From assembly GCF_001514125.1 (NCBI RefSeq), contig NZ_KQ948560.1, positions 1 through 64,000 of the forward strand: a stretch of 64,000 nt of DNA. Direction: 5' to 3'. This document shows positions 1 through 9,009 of this stretch, piece after piece. The notes beneath the pieces were generated by a model. That model was given only the letters and a program-made list of their open reading frames with translations. It was not told the DNA's origin and made no database searches. Source of the DNA: Streptomyces longwoodensis. GTDB taxonomy: Bacteria > Actinomycetota > Actinomycetes > Streptomycetales > Streptomycetaceae. The position numbers were made by a program, and so were the translations under genes. Numbering within the stretch: position 1 is the stretch's first letter; each line of letters begins with the position of its first letter.

Positions 1-294
1 TTTCGGCGCCTGATTCCCAGTCAGAGGGGGTTGTCTTCGTGGCTGTTGGGCCGTTCCGACGTCTCAAACCTTAGCGGATCCTTCCCGGCGAGCGCTAATC
101 GAGCTGCCGGGCTCCCATTCGAATTCAATTCGGGCACGCCGAATTCAATCCCGCTGGGAGAGATCTTGCTGTGGTGTGAGGTTCTGCCGCTGCTGCGGCT
201 GAGGTGCTGCCCGGGAACCGTTACGGCTCCGCGGCAACCCGAAGAACTCTACGGATCCACCAGGTGAGTGTCAAGCACCCCCTGTCAAGATCTT
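1..294 (-). promoter_or_regulatory. Probable rRNA operon promoter and leader region (operon itself lies left of the window)
   Basis: No protein gene is seen here. Read on the minus strand, the distal end carries GACTGGGAATCAGG (positions 22 to 9), preceded by a CAACAGCC...ACAACCCC stretch. From memory this is the conserved 16S rRNA leader of streptomycete rrn operons. Upstream are a good sigma70-type promoter (separate entry), a possible second -10 box TAAGGT (73 to 68) and two TTGAATTC repeats, which fits the multiple tandem promoters known for these operons. The rRNA genes would start beyond position 1, so the assignment rests on leader similarity only. Confidence 0.65.
246..274 (-). promoter_or_regulatory. 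Consensus sigma70-type promoter of the presumed rRNA leader
   Basis: On the minus strand TTGACA (274-269) and TAGAGT (251-246) are separated by exactly 17 bases. This is one of the few near-consensus housekeeping promoters in the window. It lies just downstream of the marR stop codon and fires away from it, towards position 1. Confidence 0.6.
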
Positions 295-843
295 TTACTC
301 CAGGTCGGTGAGGCGGCCGCCTGCGTCCGGCTGGGCGTGCTCCACCCGGCGCAGGAGCCGGGTCAGGACCTCGCCCAGGGCCGTGCGCTCGTCCGCCGAG
401 AGGTCCTGGAGCAGGTCCTCCTCGAAGACCGTCGCCAGGCGCATGGCCTCCAGCCACTTCTCGCGGCCGTCGGTCGTGAGCTCGACGATGACCCGGACCC
501 GGTTCGCCTCGTCCCGTTCCCGGGTCACCAGTCCTTCGGTGACCATGCGGTCGATCCGGTGGGTCATCGCGGCCGGCGTCAGGCCGAGGCGCTTGGCGAG
601 GTCGCTGGGACCCATCCGGTAGGGGGCGCCGGACAGGACGAGGGCCTTGAGGACCTCCCAGTCGGCGTTGCTGATGCCTAGGGCGGCGGTCTGGCGGCCG
701 TAGGCGACGTTCATGCGGCGGTTGAGCCGGGAGAGGGCCGACACGATCTTCTCGACCTGGGGGTCGAGGTCCTGGAACTCGCGCTGGTAGGCGGCGATCT
801 GCTCTTCGAGGGTCGGCTCCGTGACCCCGGGGGTGTCGGCCAT
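295..843 (-). CDS. MarR-family transcriptional regulator
   Basis: A 182-residue protein with the MarR winged helix-turn-helix: recognition segment around SDLAKRLGLTPAAMTHRIDRM (about residues 100-120), followed by the wing with D-E-A-N-R-V-R-V and ELTTDG. MarR dimers usually repress a divergent transporter or enzyme and release DNA on binding a small phenolic or toxic ligand. The divergent neighbour is an MFS exporter, and the 110-bp space between them has repeated TTTGAAG motifs, so it most likely controls itself and that exporter. The start is ATG at 843; no strong ribosome site precedes it. The ligand cannot be read from the sequence. Confidence 0.85.
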   Translation of the reverse strand: MADTPGVTEPTLEEQIAAYQREFQDLDPQVEKIVSALSRLNRRMNVAYGRQTAALGISNADWEVLKALVLSGAPYRMGPSDLAKRLGLTPAAMTHRIDRMVTEGLVTRERDEANRVRVIVELTTDGREKWLEAMRLATVFEEDLLQDLSADERTALGEVLTRLLRRVEHAQPDAGGRLTDLE

Positions 844-867
844 GGGCGCAGTATCCCACGGGGTCTC

Positions 868-926
868 TTTGCTTTGAAGTCCTTCGCTATGTAGTCTTTA
901 GCTTCGAACTTTAGCTTTGAAGTCTT
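868..926. promoter_or_regulatory. Candidate MarR operators between marR and the MFS gene
   Basis: GCTTTGAAGTC occurs as an exact direct repeat at 871-881 and 914-924, centres 43 bp apart (about four helical turns). Between them lie the palindrome TTCGAA (903-908) and a doubled TTTAGCTT. The segment is A/T-rich for this genome. TTGAAG half-sites are typical of MarR-family operators and also occur at the second marR locus near 24.7-25.4 kb. Function is inferred. Confidence 0.5.
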
Positions 927-953
927 CAGACCTAACTAGTGGAAGAGGTGAAC

Positions 954-2237
954 GTGACCAGGGGCATGGGCGCAGCGATGCGCCGGATCCACGTGGGCAA
1001 CGCACTCAGCGCGTTCGGGCTCGGCTTCACCGTCCCCTACCTGTACGTCTACGTGGCGCAGGTGCGGGGGCTCGGTGCCATGACGGCGGGGCTCGTCCTC
1101 GCCGTGTTCGCCGTGGCCGCGTTGATCGTGCTGCCGTTCGCCGGTCGGGCGATCGTGCGGCGCGGCCCGCTTCCGGTGCTGCTCGCCGCCCTGGTCACCG
1201 CCGCCCTGGGCGCGCTGAGCCTGGGGCTGGCCGGCAGCGCCGCCAGCGTCCTGGCCTCGGCGGCCGCGCTCGGTGCGGGGCAGGCCGTGATGCAGCCGGC
1301 GCTCGCCACGATGATCGTGGACTGCTCCCCGTCGGAGACGCGGTCGCGGGCGTTCGCCACGCAGTTCTTCCTGCAGAACCTCGGGCTGGGCGTCGGTGGC
1401 CTCATCGGCGGGCACCTCGTCGACACCACGCGTGTGTCCTCCTTCACGCTGCTGTTCGCGATCGAGGCGGCGATGTTCCTGCTGCTCGTCGTGGTGATGG
1501 CGACGGTGCGGATGCCGCACGTGCCGCACGTCGAGGACGCGCCGCGCTCCGCGCGGGGGAGCTGGAAGCAGCTGCTGGGCAACCGCGCCATGGTGCAGCT
1601 GTCCGTGCTGGGCTTCGTGCTGTTCTTCGCCTGCTACGGCCAGTTCGAGTCGGGGCTGAGCGCGTACGGCGTGGAGGCCGCGGGGATCTCGACGTCCGCG
1701 CTGGGAACGGCGCTGGCGGCGAACACGCTGATGATCGTCGTGGCGCAGTTCGCCGTGCTGCGGTTCGTGGAGCGCCGGCGGCGGTCACGGGTGATCGCCG
1801 CCGTGGGGCTGATCTGGGCCGTGGCGTGGGTCGCCGCCGGGTACGCCGGCCTGGGGCAGGGCAGCCAGGAGATGGCGACGGCCGCCTTCGTGTCGACGTA
1901 CGCGCTGTTCGGGCTGGGTGAGGCGATGCTGTCGCCGACCGTGGCGCCGTTGGTCGCGGACCTGGCGCCCACGGGTCTGGCCGGGCAGTACAACTCGGCG
2001 TTCGCGCTGGTCAAGCAGCTGGCGCTGGCCATCGGTCCGGCGGTCGGCGGTCCCATGGGCGCGTCGCTGCACGCGCCGTACGTGGTGACGTTCCTGCTGT
2101 TCTCGCTGGGCATCACGGCGCTGGCGCTGCGGCTCGGCTCGCACCTGACGCCCGCGCAGGACCAGCCGTGGGTGCTGCGCAACCGGGTGGTGGCCCGCGG
2201 CGGTACGGCGACGACGTCCGTGTCCGCGGAGGCCTGA
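954..2237 (+). CDS. MFS transporter, likely drug or metabolite exporter
   Basis: A 427-residue polytopic membrane protein with about 12 hydrophobic segments, a conserved GRAIVRRGP motif after helix 2 (residues ~65-75) and an RRRRSRV loop in the middle, as in major facilitator proteins of the proton-antiport exporter type. GTG 954 is chosen because GGAAGAGG (941-948) lies five bases upstream; in-frame GTGs at 939 and 948 lack such a site. The gene is divergent from the MarR regulator and probably repressed by it. Substrate unknown. Confidence 0.8.
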   Translation: MTRGMGAAMRRIHVGNALSAFGLGFTVPYLYVYVAQVRGLGAMTAGLVLAVFAVAALIVLPFAGRAIVRRGPLPVLLAALVTAALGALSLGLAGSAASVLASAAALGAGQAVMQPALATMIVDCSPSETRSRAFATQFFLQNLGLGVGGLIGGHLVDTTRVSSFTLLFAIEAAMFLLLVVVMATVRMPHVPHVEDAPRSARGSWKQLLGNRAMVQLSVLGFVLFFACYGQFESGLSAYGVEAAGISTSALGTALAANTLMIVVAQFAVLRFVERRRRSRVIAAVGLIWAVAWVAAGYAGLGQGSQEMATAAFVSTYALFGLGEAMLSPTVAPLVADLAPTGLAGQYNSAFALVKQLALAIGPAVGGPMGASLHAPYVVTFLLFSLGITALALRLGSHLTPAQDQPWVLRNRVVARGGTATTSVSAEA

Positions 2238-2259
2238 CCCCGCGCGCGTACCCCTCCGC

Positions 2260-3906
2260 TCAGCCCTTGGGCAGGGCGAACTCGCACCAGACGGCCTTGC
2301 CTCCGCCCGGGGTGCGTCTGCTCCCCCAGCTGGAGGCGATCGTCGCGACGATCGCGATGCCGCGGCCGGACTCGTCACCGGGTTCGGCGCGGCGGCGCCT
2401 GGGCAGGTGGTCGTCCCCGTCGGTGACCTCGATGATCAGGCGGCGGTCGGTGCGGCGCAGGCGCAGGCGCATGGGCGGGGTGCCGTGCTGGAGGGAGTTG
2501 GCGACGAGCTCGCTGGCCGCGAGGACGCCCAGGTCGTGCAGGTCGGTCGGGAAGCGCCAGCTGGTGAGGACGCCGGAGGCGAAGGCACGCGCGCGGGGGG
2601 CCGCCTCGATGCCGCCGAGGAGCTCCAGCGCGGCGTTGCGGAACAGCTCGCCGTCGCTGCCCGTGCGGTGCGGGTGCTGGAGGACCAGGACGGCGACGTC
2701 GTCGTCGTGGTCGGCGGTCACGCCGGCCGAGCGGACCAAGCGGTCGCAGACGACCTGGGGGGTGCCGGTGGCGCCGGACAGGGCGCGCTCCAGGGCGGCG
2801 ATGCCCTCGTCCAGGTCCTCGTTCCTGCGTTCGACCAGGCCGTCGGTGTAGAGGACGGCCGTGGCGCCCGGGCCGAGGGCGACCGAGCCGGAGGCGTGCA
2901 TCCAGCCGCCGGTGCCGAGCGGCGGGCCGGTGGGCTCGTCGGCGCGCTGGACGGTGCCGTTCTCGTCGCGGACCAGGATCGGCAGGTGGCCCGCGGAGGC
3001 GTACACCAGCCGGCCCTCGTTGGGGTCGTGGATGGCGTACACGCACGTGGCGATCTGGTTGGCGTCGATCTCGGTGGCGAGGCCGTCGAGGAGCTGGAGC
3101 ACCTCGTGCGGGGGCAGGTCGAGGCGGGCGTAGGCGCGCACGGCGGTCCGGAGCTGGCCCATGACGGCGGCGGCGCGCACGCCGCGGCCCATGACGTCGC
3201 CGATGACGAGGGCGGTGCGGCCGCCGCCGAGGGTGATCACGTCGTACCAGTCGCCGCCGACCGCGGCCTCGGTGCCGCCGGGCTGGTAGGTGGCGGCGAT
3301 GCGCAGGTCGTCCGGCTGTTCGAGTTCCTGGGGCAGCAGGGAGCGCTGGAGGGTGACGGCCGTCTCGCGCTGGCGGCGCTCGCTCGCGCGCAGGCGCTCG
3401 GCGGCCTCGGCGTGGTCGGTGACGTCGGTGGCGAACACCAGAACGGCGCTGTCGCCGCCGTCGGCGACGGGCGTGCAGGTGAACGTGTAGGAGCGGCCGT
3501 CGGGGGCCTTGCGGGACTTGAGCGTGCGGGGCTTGCCGCTGCGCAGGGCCTGGTCCAGCAGGGGCAGCAGGCCGAGGTCGCGCAGCTCGGGCAGGGCCTC
3601 GGCGGCGGGGGCGCCGGGCGGGCGCGGGCCGAAGGCGGCCGCGTAGGCGTCGTTGACGTAGGCGAGGCGGTGGTCGGGGCCGTGCGTCAGGGCGACGAGG
3701 GCCGGGACGCGGTCCAGGACCTCGCGGACCGGCAGGTCGTCGACGGCCGGGGCGTGGGGCGTGTCGTCGGTGAGGTGCTCGGCGCGGGCCGCCGGTACCG
3801 AGGTGTCGCTCCGCCGGTCCGTGGTGAGGGTGACCGGGTGCTCGGCCCGCGCGGCGGCGCGGCGCTGCGTTCCGGGGAGCCGGGCGCTCCAGCGCGTGAA
3901 GTTCAC
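2260..3906 (-). CDS. PAS / SpoIIE-type PP2C phosphatase / HATPase regulatory protein
   Basis: A 548-residue cytosolic signalling protein. In order it has a PAS domain (about 60-170, with LAYVNDAYAAAFG), a SpoIIE/RsbU-like PP2C phosphatase (about 190-390; GGDWYDVI and VIGDVMGRG metal-binding motifs, later LYTDGLVERR) and a C-terminal anti-sigma-type ATPase (SELVANSLQHG, then DESGRGIAIV). Such proteins switch partner anti-sigma antagonists by dephosphorylation, and the kinase-like domain may sequester a sigma factor. GTG 3906 is chosen over the upstream open frame because AAGG precedes it and the protein then begins V-N-F-T-R-W-S-A-R-L-P-G, as I recall for streptomycete homologues. Faces the MFS gene tail to tail. 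Confidence 0.82.
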   Translation of the reverse strand: MNFTRWSARLPGTQRRAAARAEHPVTLTTDRRSDTSVPAARAEHLTDDTPHAPAVDDLPVREVLDRVPALVALTHGPDHRLAYVNDAYAAAFGPRPPGAPAAEALPELRDLGLLPLLDQALRSGKPRTLKSRKAPDGRSYTFTCTPVADGGDSAVLVFATDVTDHAEAAERLRASERRQRETAVTLQRSLLPQELEQPDDLRIAATYQPGGTEAAVGGDWYDVITLGGGRTALVIGDVMGRGVRAAAVMGQLRTAVRAYARLDLPPHEVLQLLDGLATEIDANQIATCVYAIHDPNEGRLVYASAGHLPILVRDENGTVQRADEPTGPPLGTGGWMHASGSVALGPGATAVLYTDGLVERRNEDLDEGIAALERALSGATGTPQVVCDRLVRSAGVTADHDDDVAVLVLQHPHRTGSDGELFRNAALELLGGIEAAPRARAFASGVLTSWRFPTDLHDLGVLAASELVANSLQHGTPPMRLRLRRTDRRLIIEVTDGDDHLPRRRRAEPGDESGRGIAIVATIASSWGSRRTPGGGKAVWCEFALPKG

Positions 3907-4158
3907 GAATCCTTGCCTCGTGTCGTCGTCGTCGGCCGGCTCCTGGCCCGGCCTGGGCTCCGGGCCGTGCGGCGGGCGCGCACATTGTCGCAGCACCTGT
4001 CGCAGCGCCCGGGGAATGCAGCACTTGGGAACAGCCTCGTGGGTCGCGGGGCGGGCGGTGGCCCGCCGGGCTCGGGGAGCAGTCTGGCAGGGTGGCCGTC
4101 CGGGCCGACAATCGTCGGACGCCTGGGCGGCCGGTGGAGTTCCTGGACGCGGACAGGA

Positions 4159-5580
4159 CTACCCCAACGGGTCGTCGCCGCCCTCCTGGCGGCGCGGGTC
4201 CTGGGCCCGTTTCCCGTCGGTGTGGCCCGTTCCGTCGCCGGAAGGCTTTCCACCGGCGGCCAGTTCGAACTCCGCGCGCGGATGTTCGAGGGAGCCGAGG
4301 GAGACGATCTCCCGCTTGAAGAGCCCGGACAGGGTCCACTCGGCGAGCACGCGTGCCTTGCGGTTGAAGGTGGGCACGCGGCTGAGGTGGTAGGCGCGGT
4401 GCATGAACCACGCCGGGTAGCCCTTGAGCCTGCGGCCGTACACGTGGGCGACGCCCTTGTGGAGGCCGAGGGAGGCGACGGAGCCGACGTAGGCGTGGGC
4501 GTACGTCTCCAGGGGCTCGCCGCGCAGGGAGTGCGCGATGTTGTCGGCGAGCAGGCCGGCCTGGCGGACGGCGTGCTGGGCGTTGGGCGCGGTCTCCTGG
4601 CCGGGTCCGGCGGTGACGTCGGGGACGGCGGCGGCGTCGCCGGCCGCCCACGCGTGCGGTGCGCCCTCGACGGCCAGTTGGGGGGTGCACCTCAGCCGGC
4701 CGCGCGCGGTCAGCGGCAGGTCGGTGGCGGCGAGCAGGGGGTGCGGTTTGACACCGGCGGTCCACACGACCGTACGGGTCGGGAAGCGGGAGCCGTCGCT
4801 GAGGACGGCGACGCGGTCGGCGCAGGACTCCAGCCGGGTCTCCAGGCGGACGTCGATGTTGCGGCGGCGCAGTTCGCTGACCGTGTAGCGGCCCATCTCC
4901 TCGCCGACCTCGGGCAGGATCCGGCCGGACGCCTCCACGAGGATCCACTTCATGTCCCCGGGCTTGACGTTGTGGTAGTAGCGCGTGGTGTAGCGGGCCA
5001 TGTCCTCCAGCTCGCCGAGGGCTTCCACGCCCGCGAAGCCGCCGCCGACGAACACGAAGGTCAGGGCCGCGTCGCGGAGGGCGGGGTCGCGCGTGGAGGA
5101 GGCGATGTCCATCTGCTCGATGACGTGGTTGCGCAGGCCGATGGCCTCCTCGACGGTCTTGAAGCCGATGCCGTACTCGGCGAGGCCGGGGATGGGCAGC
5201 GTGCGGGAGACCGAACCGGGCGCGAGGACGAGTTCGTCGTACGGCAGCTGCCGCGGGCCGGTGCCCTCCTCCTCGGTCGCCGGGGTGGCGAGGGTGGCGG
5301 TGCGCTTGGCGTGGTCGACGGCGGTGATCTCGCCGATGAGCACCCGGCAGTGCGGCAGGACGCGGCGCAGCGGCACCACGACGTGCCGCGGGGAGATGGC
5401 GCCGGCGGCCGCCTCGGGCAGGAACGGCTGGTAGGTCATGTAGGGGTCGGGCGTGACGACCGTGATCTCGGCCTCGCCGCGCCCCAGCTCGTGTTTCAGC
5501 TTCTGCTGGAGCCGCAGGGCCGTGTACATCCCGACGTAGCCGCCACCGACAACGAGAATGCGCGCACGTTCCTTCACCAT
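4159..5580 (-). CDS. ndh: Type II NADH dehydrogenase (FAD-dependent NADH:quinone oxidoreductase)
   Basis: 473 residues. The FAD-binding Rossmann motif VVGGGYVG is at residues 10-17, a second, NADH-binding motif VFVGGGFAGVEALGE sits mid-protein, and the AWAAGDAAAV flavoprotein signature lies near residue 300. The C-terminal region has aromatic and basic residues expected to lie against the membrane. NDH-2 enzymes pass electrons from NADH to menaquinone without pumping protons. Start ATG 5580; the frame is open further upstream but without homologous sequence. Divergent from the AtrA-like regulator, an arrangement I recall from S. coelicolor (SCO4119/SCO4118). Confidence 0.82.
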   Translation of the reverse strand: MVKERARILVVGGGYVGMYTALRLQQKLKHELGRGEAEITVVTPDPYMTYQPFLPEAAAGAISPRHVVVPLRRVLPHCRVLIGEITAVDHAKRTATLATPATEEEGTGPRQLPYDELVLAPGSVSRTLPIPGLAEYGIGFKTVEEAIGLRNHVIEQMDIASSTRDPALRDAALTFVFVGGGFAGVEALGELEDMARYTTRYYHNVKPGDMKWILVEASGRILPEVGEEMGRYTVSELRRRNIDVRLETRLESCADRVAVLSDGSRFPTRTVVWTAGVKPHPLLAATDLPLTARGRLRCTPQLAVEGAPHAWAAGDAAAVPDVTAGPGQETAPNAQHAVRQAGLLADNIAHSLRGEPLETYAHAYVGSVASLGLHKGVAHVYGRRLKGYPAWFMHRAYHLSRVPTFNRKARVLAEWTLSGLFKREIVSLGSLEHPRAEFELAAGGKPSGDGTGHTDGKRAQDPRRQEGGDDPLG

Positions 5581-5942
5581 CCCATGACGCACCCGTCTCC
5601 GGAGTTTGTCCACAGCCCCGGCACATTGTGTGACCGCGGGCCGGACCCGGCGCGGGCCGCACCGACCGCCGGCCGGCCCGACCGGTGCGCAGGTCAGGAG
5701 GTGTGGACGGGGACGCTCCAAGAGATGCAATCGGGGCGTATACGACGCGTACTCCGATCGGGGGGCGCTCCGTGCGGAACCTCCCCCTTCTGAATTGACG
5801 CCCTCTCAACTATGTTCGTCTCCACGGGGTGTAGGGGGCGTACCACGATCCGCGACGGGCGGGCCACGGCACGAGCCCGGTCCACGCGCCCCTTTTCAGG
5901 CGGGGAGTCTCCGGGGGGAGACGTCATCACCGGGGGATACGC
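5581..5942. promoter_or_regulatory. Divergent intergenic region ndh / atrA-like gene
   Basis: No gene is seen in these 362 bases. Two details stand out: a TTGACG box at 5795-5800 on the plus strand, and a perfect dyad GTCTCC-GGGG-GGAGAC at 5907-5922, about 20 bases before the regulator's start codon, where a TetR-type autoregulator could bind. No -10 box is convincing enough to name. Confidence 0.4.
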
Positions 5943-6728
5943 ATGCACATTCAGGACTCTCATTGGTCAACGGCGTCATCGGCGTCCGCCCTCGCACCCG
6001 GCGGGACGCTGAGCGCGGCCGTGGGCGGCGGACGGGAGGTGTCGCGGACGACGCCGCTGCGCGTGGACGCGCAGCGCAATCTGGAGCACGTGCTGCGCGC
6101 GGCGCGTGAGGTGTTCGGCGAACTGGGCTACGGCGCGCCGATGGAGGACGTGGCGCGACGCGCGCGGGTGGGTGTCGGCACGGTGTACCGGCGCTTCCCG
6201 AGCAAGGACGTGCTGGTGCGGCGGATAGCCGAGGAGGAGACCTCGCGGCTGACCGACCAGGCGCGGGCGGCGCTCGGCCAGGAGGACGAGCCGTGGTCGG
6301 CCCTGTCGCGCTTCCTGCGCACGTCGGTGGCGTCCGGTGCCGGGCGGCTGCTGCCGCCGCAGGTGCTGCGCGTCGGCGTCGCGGACGAGGACGCGGCGGT
6401 CGACGGGGCGCGCGTGCCGCACCAGCGGACCCAGCCCGGCGGCGGCGAGCTGCGCCTGCTGACCGAGCCGGGCACGTCGGTCGCGGCGGGCGCGTCGGCC
6501 GGGGCGGACGACGACGCGGGAGCGGCGGCGCTGCTCGAGGTCGTGGGCCAGCTGGTCGACCGGGCGCGCGCGGCGGGCGAGCTGAGGCCGGACGTGTCGG
6601 TGTCGGACGTCCTGCTGGTGATCGCGACGGCCGCGCCCTCGCTGCCGGACGCGGCGCAGCAGGCGGCGGCCTCGGCGCGGCTGCTGGACATCCTGCTGGA
6701 GGGGCTGCGCTCGCGGCCGTCCGTGTGA
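5943..6728 (+). CDS. atrA: TetR-family regulator, probable AtrA orthologue
   Basis: 261 residues with a long N-terminal leader (1-40), a TetR helix-turn-helix at about 42-100 (MEDVARRARVGVGTVYRRFP is the recognition part), then an alpha-helical ligand domain rich in Ala/Gly and a C-terminal LDILLEGLRS helix. The N-terminus M-H-I-Q-D-S-H, the divergent ndh gene and the downstream large ECF sigma gene match my memory of S. coelicolor atrA (SCO4118), a positive regulator of the actinorhodin activator gene and of other developmental and sugar genes. Start ATG 5943 follows GGGGGA. Orthology is from memory, not alignment. Confidence 0.72.
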   Translation: MHIQDSHWSTASSASALAPGGTLSAAVGGGREVSRTTPLRVDAQRNLEHVLRAAREVFGELGYGAPMEDVARRARVGVGTVYRRFPSKDVLVRRIAEEETSRLTDQARAALGQEDEPWSALSRFLRTSVASGAGRLLPPQVLRVGVADEDAAVDGARVPHQRTQPGGGELRLLTEPGTSVAAGASAGADDDAGAAALLEVVGQLVDRARAAGELRPDVSVSDVLLVIATAAPSLPDAAQQAAASARLLDILLEGLRSRPSV

Positions 6729-7020
6729 TCGAGAAAACCCGGTGCGGTCGTGGCCGGGCGGCGGACGCGGGTGCCTGAGCTGCGCCCCGGCCGCCGCCCG
6801 GCCCGCTCGGGACACTCGACACATCCCGGACGAAGGGGGCAACTGCTGCCCGGCGGGCGGCAGTTCAACCTTCCCCGTTCGAGTGGGGAACAGTACAGGG
6901 ATGTGACAAGTCCGCTCGGACGAGTGGATGGGTGTGACGACGGGGCGCTGCCCCAAGGGCCGTATGGCACGCTGACCCGGTGGTCAGGACCGGCAGGGCA
7001 GGCGGCGGGGGCGTTGCGCG

Positions 7021-9009
7021 ATGAGCGTTGACGGGCGGGACGAGTCACTCGGCGACGGCGACGCGGAGGCCGGCCGCCGGCCGCCCCAGGTGCCGGGCCA
7101 GGGCGGCCGCCCGACCGCGTCCCACGAGGGTGTCCCCGCCCAGGGAGGCCCCCCGGACGCCGGAGCCTCCGACCACAGCGTGCCGGCGCAGCGCGAGTGG
7201 CGCGGGCGGCACGGGGACGACGTGCTGCCGTCGCCGCACGGCGGGCTCCCGCACGACGTGCCCCCGTCCGACGCCGAGCTGATCGACCGCATGCGCTCCG
7301 GCGACGACAGCGCCTACGAGGAGCTGTACCGGCGCCACGCCGACGCCGTGCGCCGCTACGCCCGCACCTGCTGCCGGGACGGCCACACCGCCGACGACCT
7401 CACGGCCGAGGTGTTCGCCCGCATGCTCCAGGCCGTGCGCGGCGGCTCCGGGCCCGAACACGCCGTCCGCGCCTACCTGCTCACCTCCGTCCGGCGCGTC
7501 GCCGCCCACTGGACCCGGACCGCGAAGCGGGAGCACCTGGTCGACGACTTCGCGGTGTTCGCCGCGCAGGCCTCCCGGTCCTCCTCGGTCGCCGACGACG
7601 ACACGCTGGAACTGGGCGCCGACGTGCGCGCGATGCACGAGGCCGAGCAGTCGCTGGCCATGCGCGCGTTCCGGTCGCTGCCCGAGCGCTGGCAGGCCGT
7701 GCTGTGGCACACCGAGGTCGAGGACGAGTCGCCGAGCGAGGTGGCCGTGCTGTTCGGCCTCGACGCCAACGGCACGCGCGTGCTGGCCAGCCGCGCCCGC
7801 GAGGGCCTGAAGCAGGCCTACCTCCAGGCCCACGTCAGCACCACCCTCACCAGCGACGAGGAGTGCGCCCGCTACGCCGACCAGCTCGGCACCTACGCCC
7901 GCCGCCGGCTCCGCGTCCGCGCCGAACGGGGCCTGCGCAAGCACCTGGAGGAGTGTGCCCGGTGCCGGCTCGCGGCCGCGCAGGTCGAGGAGGTCGCCGG
8001 CAGCATCCCCGCGGTCGTGCCGGTCGCGGTCATCGGCTGGTTCGGCGCCGCCGGGTACGCCAAGGCCCTCGGGCTCATCGCGGGCGGCGCCGGTGCCGGA
8101 GCGGCGGGTGCTGCGGGTGCCGCCGCGGCGGGCGGCGGTTCCTCCGGTGCGGGCGCGGGCGGGGCGGCGGCCTCCGAGGGGCTGGGCGCGCCGGTGAAGG
8201 CGGGCATCGCCGCCGGGGTGGTGGCCGTGGCGGCCGCGGTGGTGGCCCTCGCCCTGGTCGGCCACGACGCGTCACCGCCGCCGCAGCCCCAGGCCGAGCC
8301 GCGCGCCTCCGCCCCCGCGGTCGCCCCGGCCCCGACCGCACCGGCGCCCATGCCCCCGGAGAAGCCGGCCGAGCCGGTGACCGTCCCGGCACCCGGGCGC
8401 ACCCCGATGCCCGCCCCGGCCGTCACACCCGACCTGGGGACCAGCCCGCGCCCGACGCCGACGCCCGCCCGGACGTCCACTCCCACTCCCACGCCGACAC
8501 CGGCCCCGACACCAGCCGCGCCGACGCCTTCGGCCACGCCCACGCCCGCTCCCCCACCGCCCCCGCCGCCGGTCCCGGCCGTCTACCGGCTGGACGAGCT
8601 GGCCTTCGACGTGACCGGCGACGGCACCCGCCCCGAGATCCGCCTCGCCGGCAGCAGCTGGGTGTGGCAGCGCTCCGGGCTGTCCATCGCCGACCGGCAC
8701 TACGCGCGCGGGGCGACCGTCCACGGCGACTCCTCCGTCACCGTCGACCTCAACCGGGCCTGCGCCTCCTACGACGCCGTGGTCGGCGTGGACGACCTGA
8801 CGCTGAAGCTCGGCCACGTCTACTTCTCCGTCTACGCCGACGGCGTCCGGCTGTGGCGCTCCGGGCGGATCAAGGGCGGCGACCCGGCCGTGCCCGTGCA
8901 CGTGGACCTCACCGGCCACCGGATCGTGCGCCTGGTCGTCGAACCGCACAGCCCCTTCGACACCGTGGCGCTCGCGGACTGGGCCGACTCGGCGTTCAGC
9001 TGCTCCTGA
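7021..9009 (+). CDS. Large membrane-anchored ECF sigma factor with zinc and sugar-binding-like domains
   Basis: 662 residues, three times the size of a normal ECF sigma factor. Residues 83-150 are sigma region 2 (SDAELIDRMRSGDDSAYEELY), 212-270 region 4 (SLPERWQAVLWHTEVEDESPSE). At 280-318 a zinc anti-sigma-like motif H-L-E-E-C-A-R-C follows, then an Ala/Gly-rich stretch, one transmembrane helix (~403-423), a Pro/Thr-rich wall-spanning linker with PTPTPT runs (~425-530) and a C-terminal domain (~530-662) resembling the NPCBM carbohydrate-binding module. It may carry sensor, anti-sigma and sigma on one chain, like the ECF52-type proteins of actinobacteria. Its stop overlaps the 3-prime end of the convergent regulator gene by 14 bp. 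Confidence 0.82.
   Translation: MSVDGRDESLGDGDAEAGRRPPQVPGQGGRPTASHEGVPAQGGPPDAGASDHSVPAQREWRGRHGDDVLPSPHGGLPHDVPPSDAELIDRMRSGDDSAYEELYRRHADAVRRYARTCCRDGHTADDLTAEVFARMLQAVRGGSGPEHAVRAYLLTSVRRVAAHWTRTAKREHLVDDFAVFAAQASRSSSVADDDTLELGADVRAMHEAEQSLAMRAFRSLPERWQAVLWHTEVEDESPSEVAVLFGLDANGTRVLASRAREGLKQAYLQAHVSTTLTSDEECARYADQLGTYARRRLRVRAERGLRKHLEECARCRLAAAQVEEVAGSIPAVVPVAVIGWFGAAGYAKALGLIAGGAGAGAAGAAGAAAAGGGSSGAGAGGAAASEGLGAPVKAGIAAGVVAVAAAVVALALVGHDASPPPQPQAEPRASAPAVAPAPTAPAPMPPEKPAEPVTVPAPGRTPMPAPAVTPDLGTSPRPTPTPARTSTPTPTPTPAPTPAAPTPSATPTPAPPPPPPPVPAVYRLDELAFDVTGDGTRPEIRLAGSSWVWQRSGLSIADRHYARGATVHGDSSVTVDLNRACASYDAVVGVDDLTLKLGHVYFSVYADGVRLWRSGRIKGGDPAVPVHVDLTGHRIVRLVVEPHSPFDTVALADWADSAFSCS

Noticed and set aside
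2375..5809. Very long open frames on both strands (over 1100 codons) across the SpoIIE-type and ndh genes
   Set aside because: They are antisense or shifted shadows of high-GC genes: Arg/Pro/Gly-rich, with no ribosome site and no recognisable motif.
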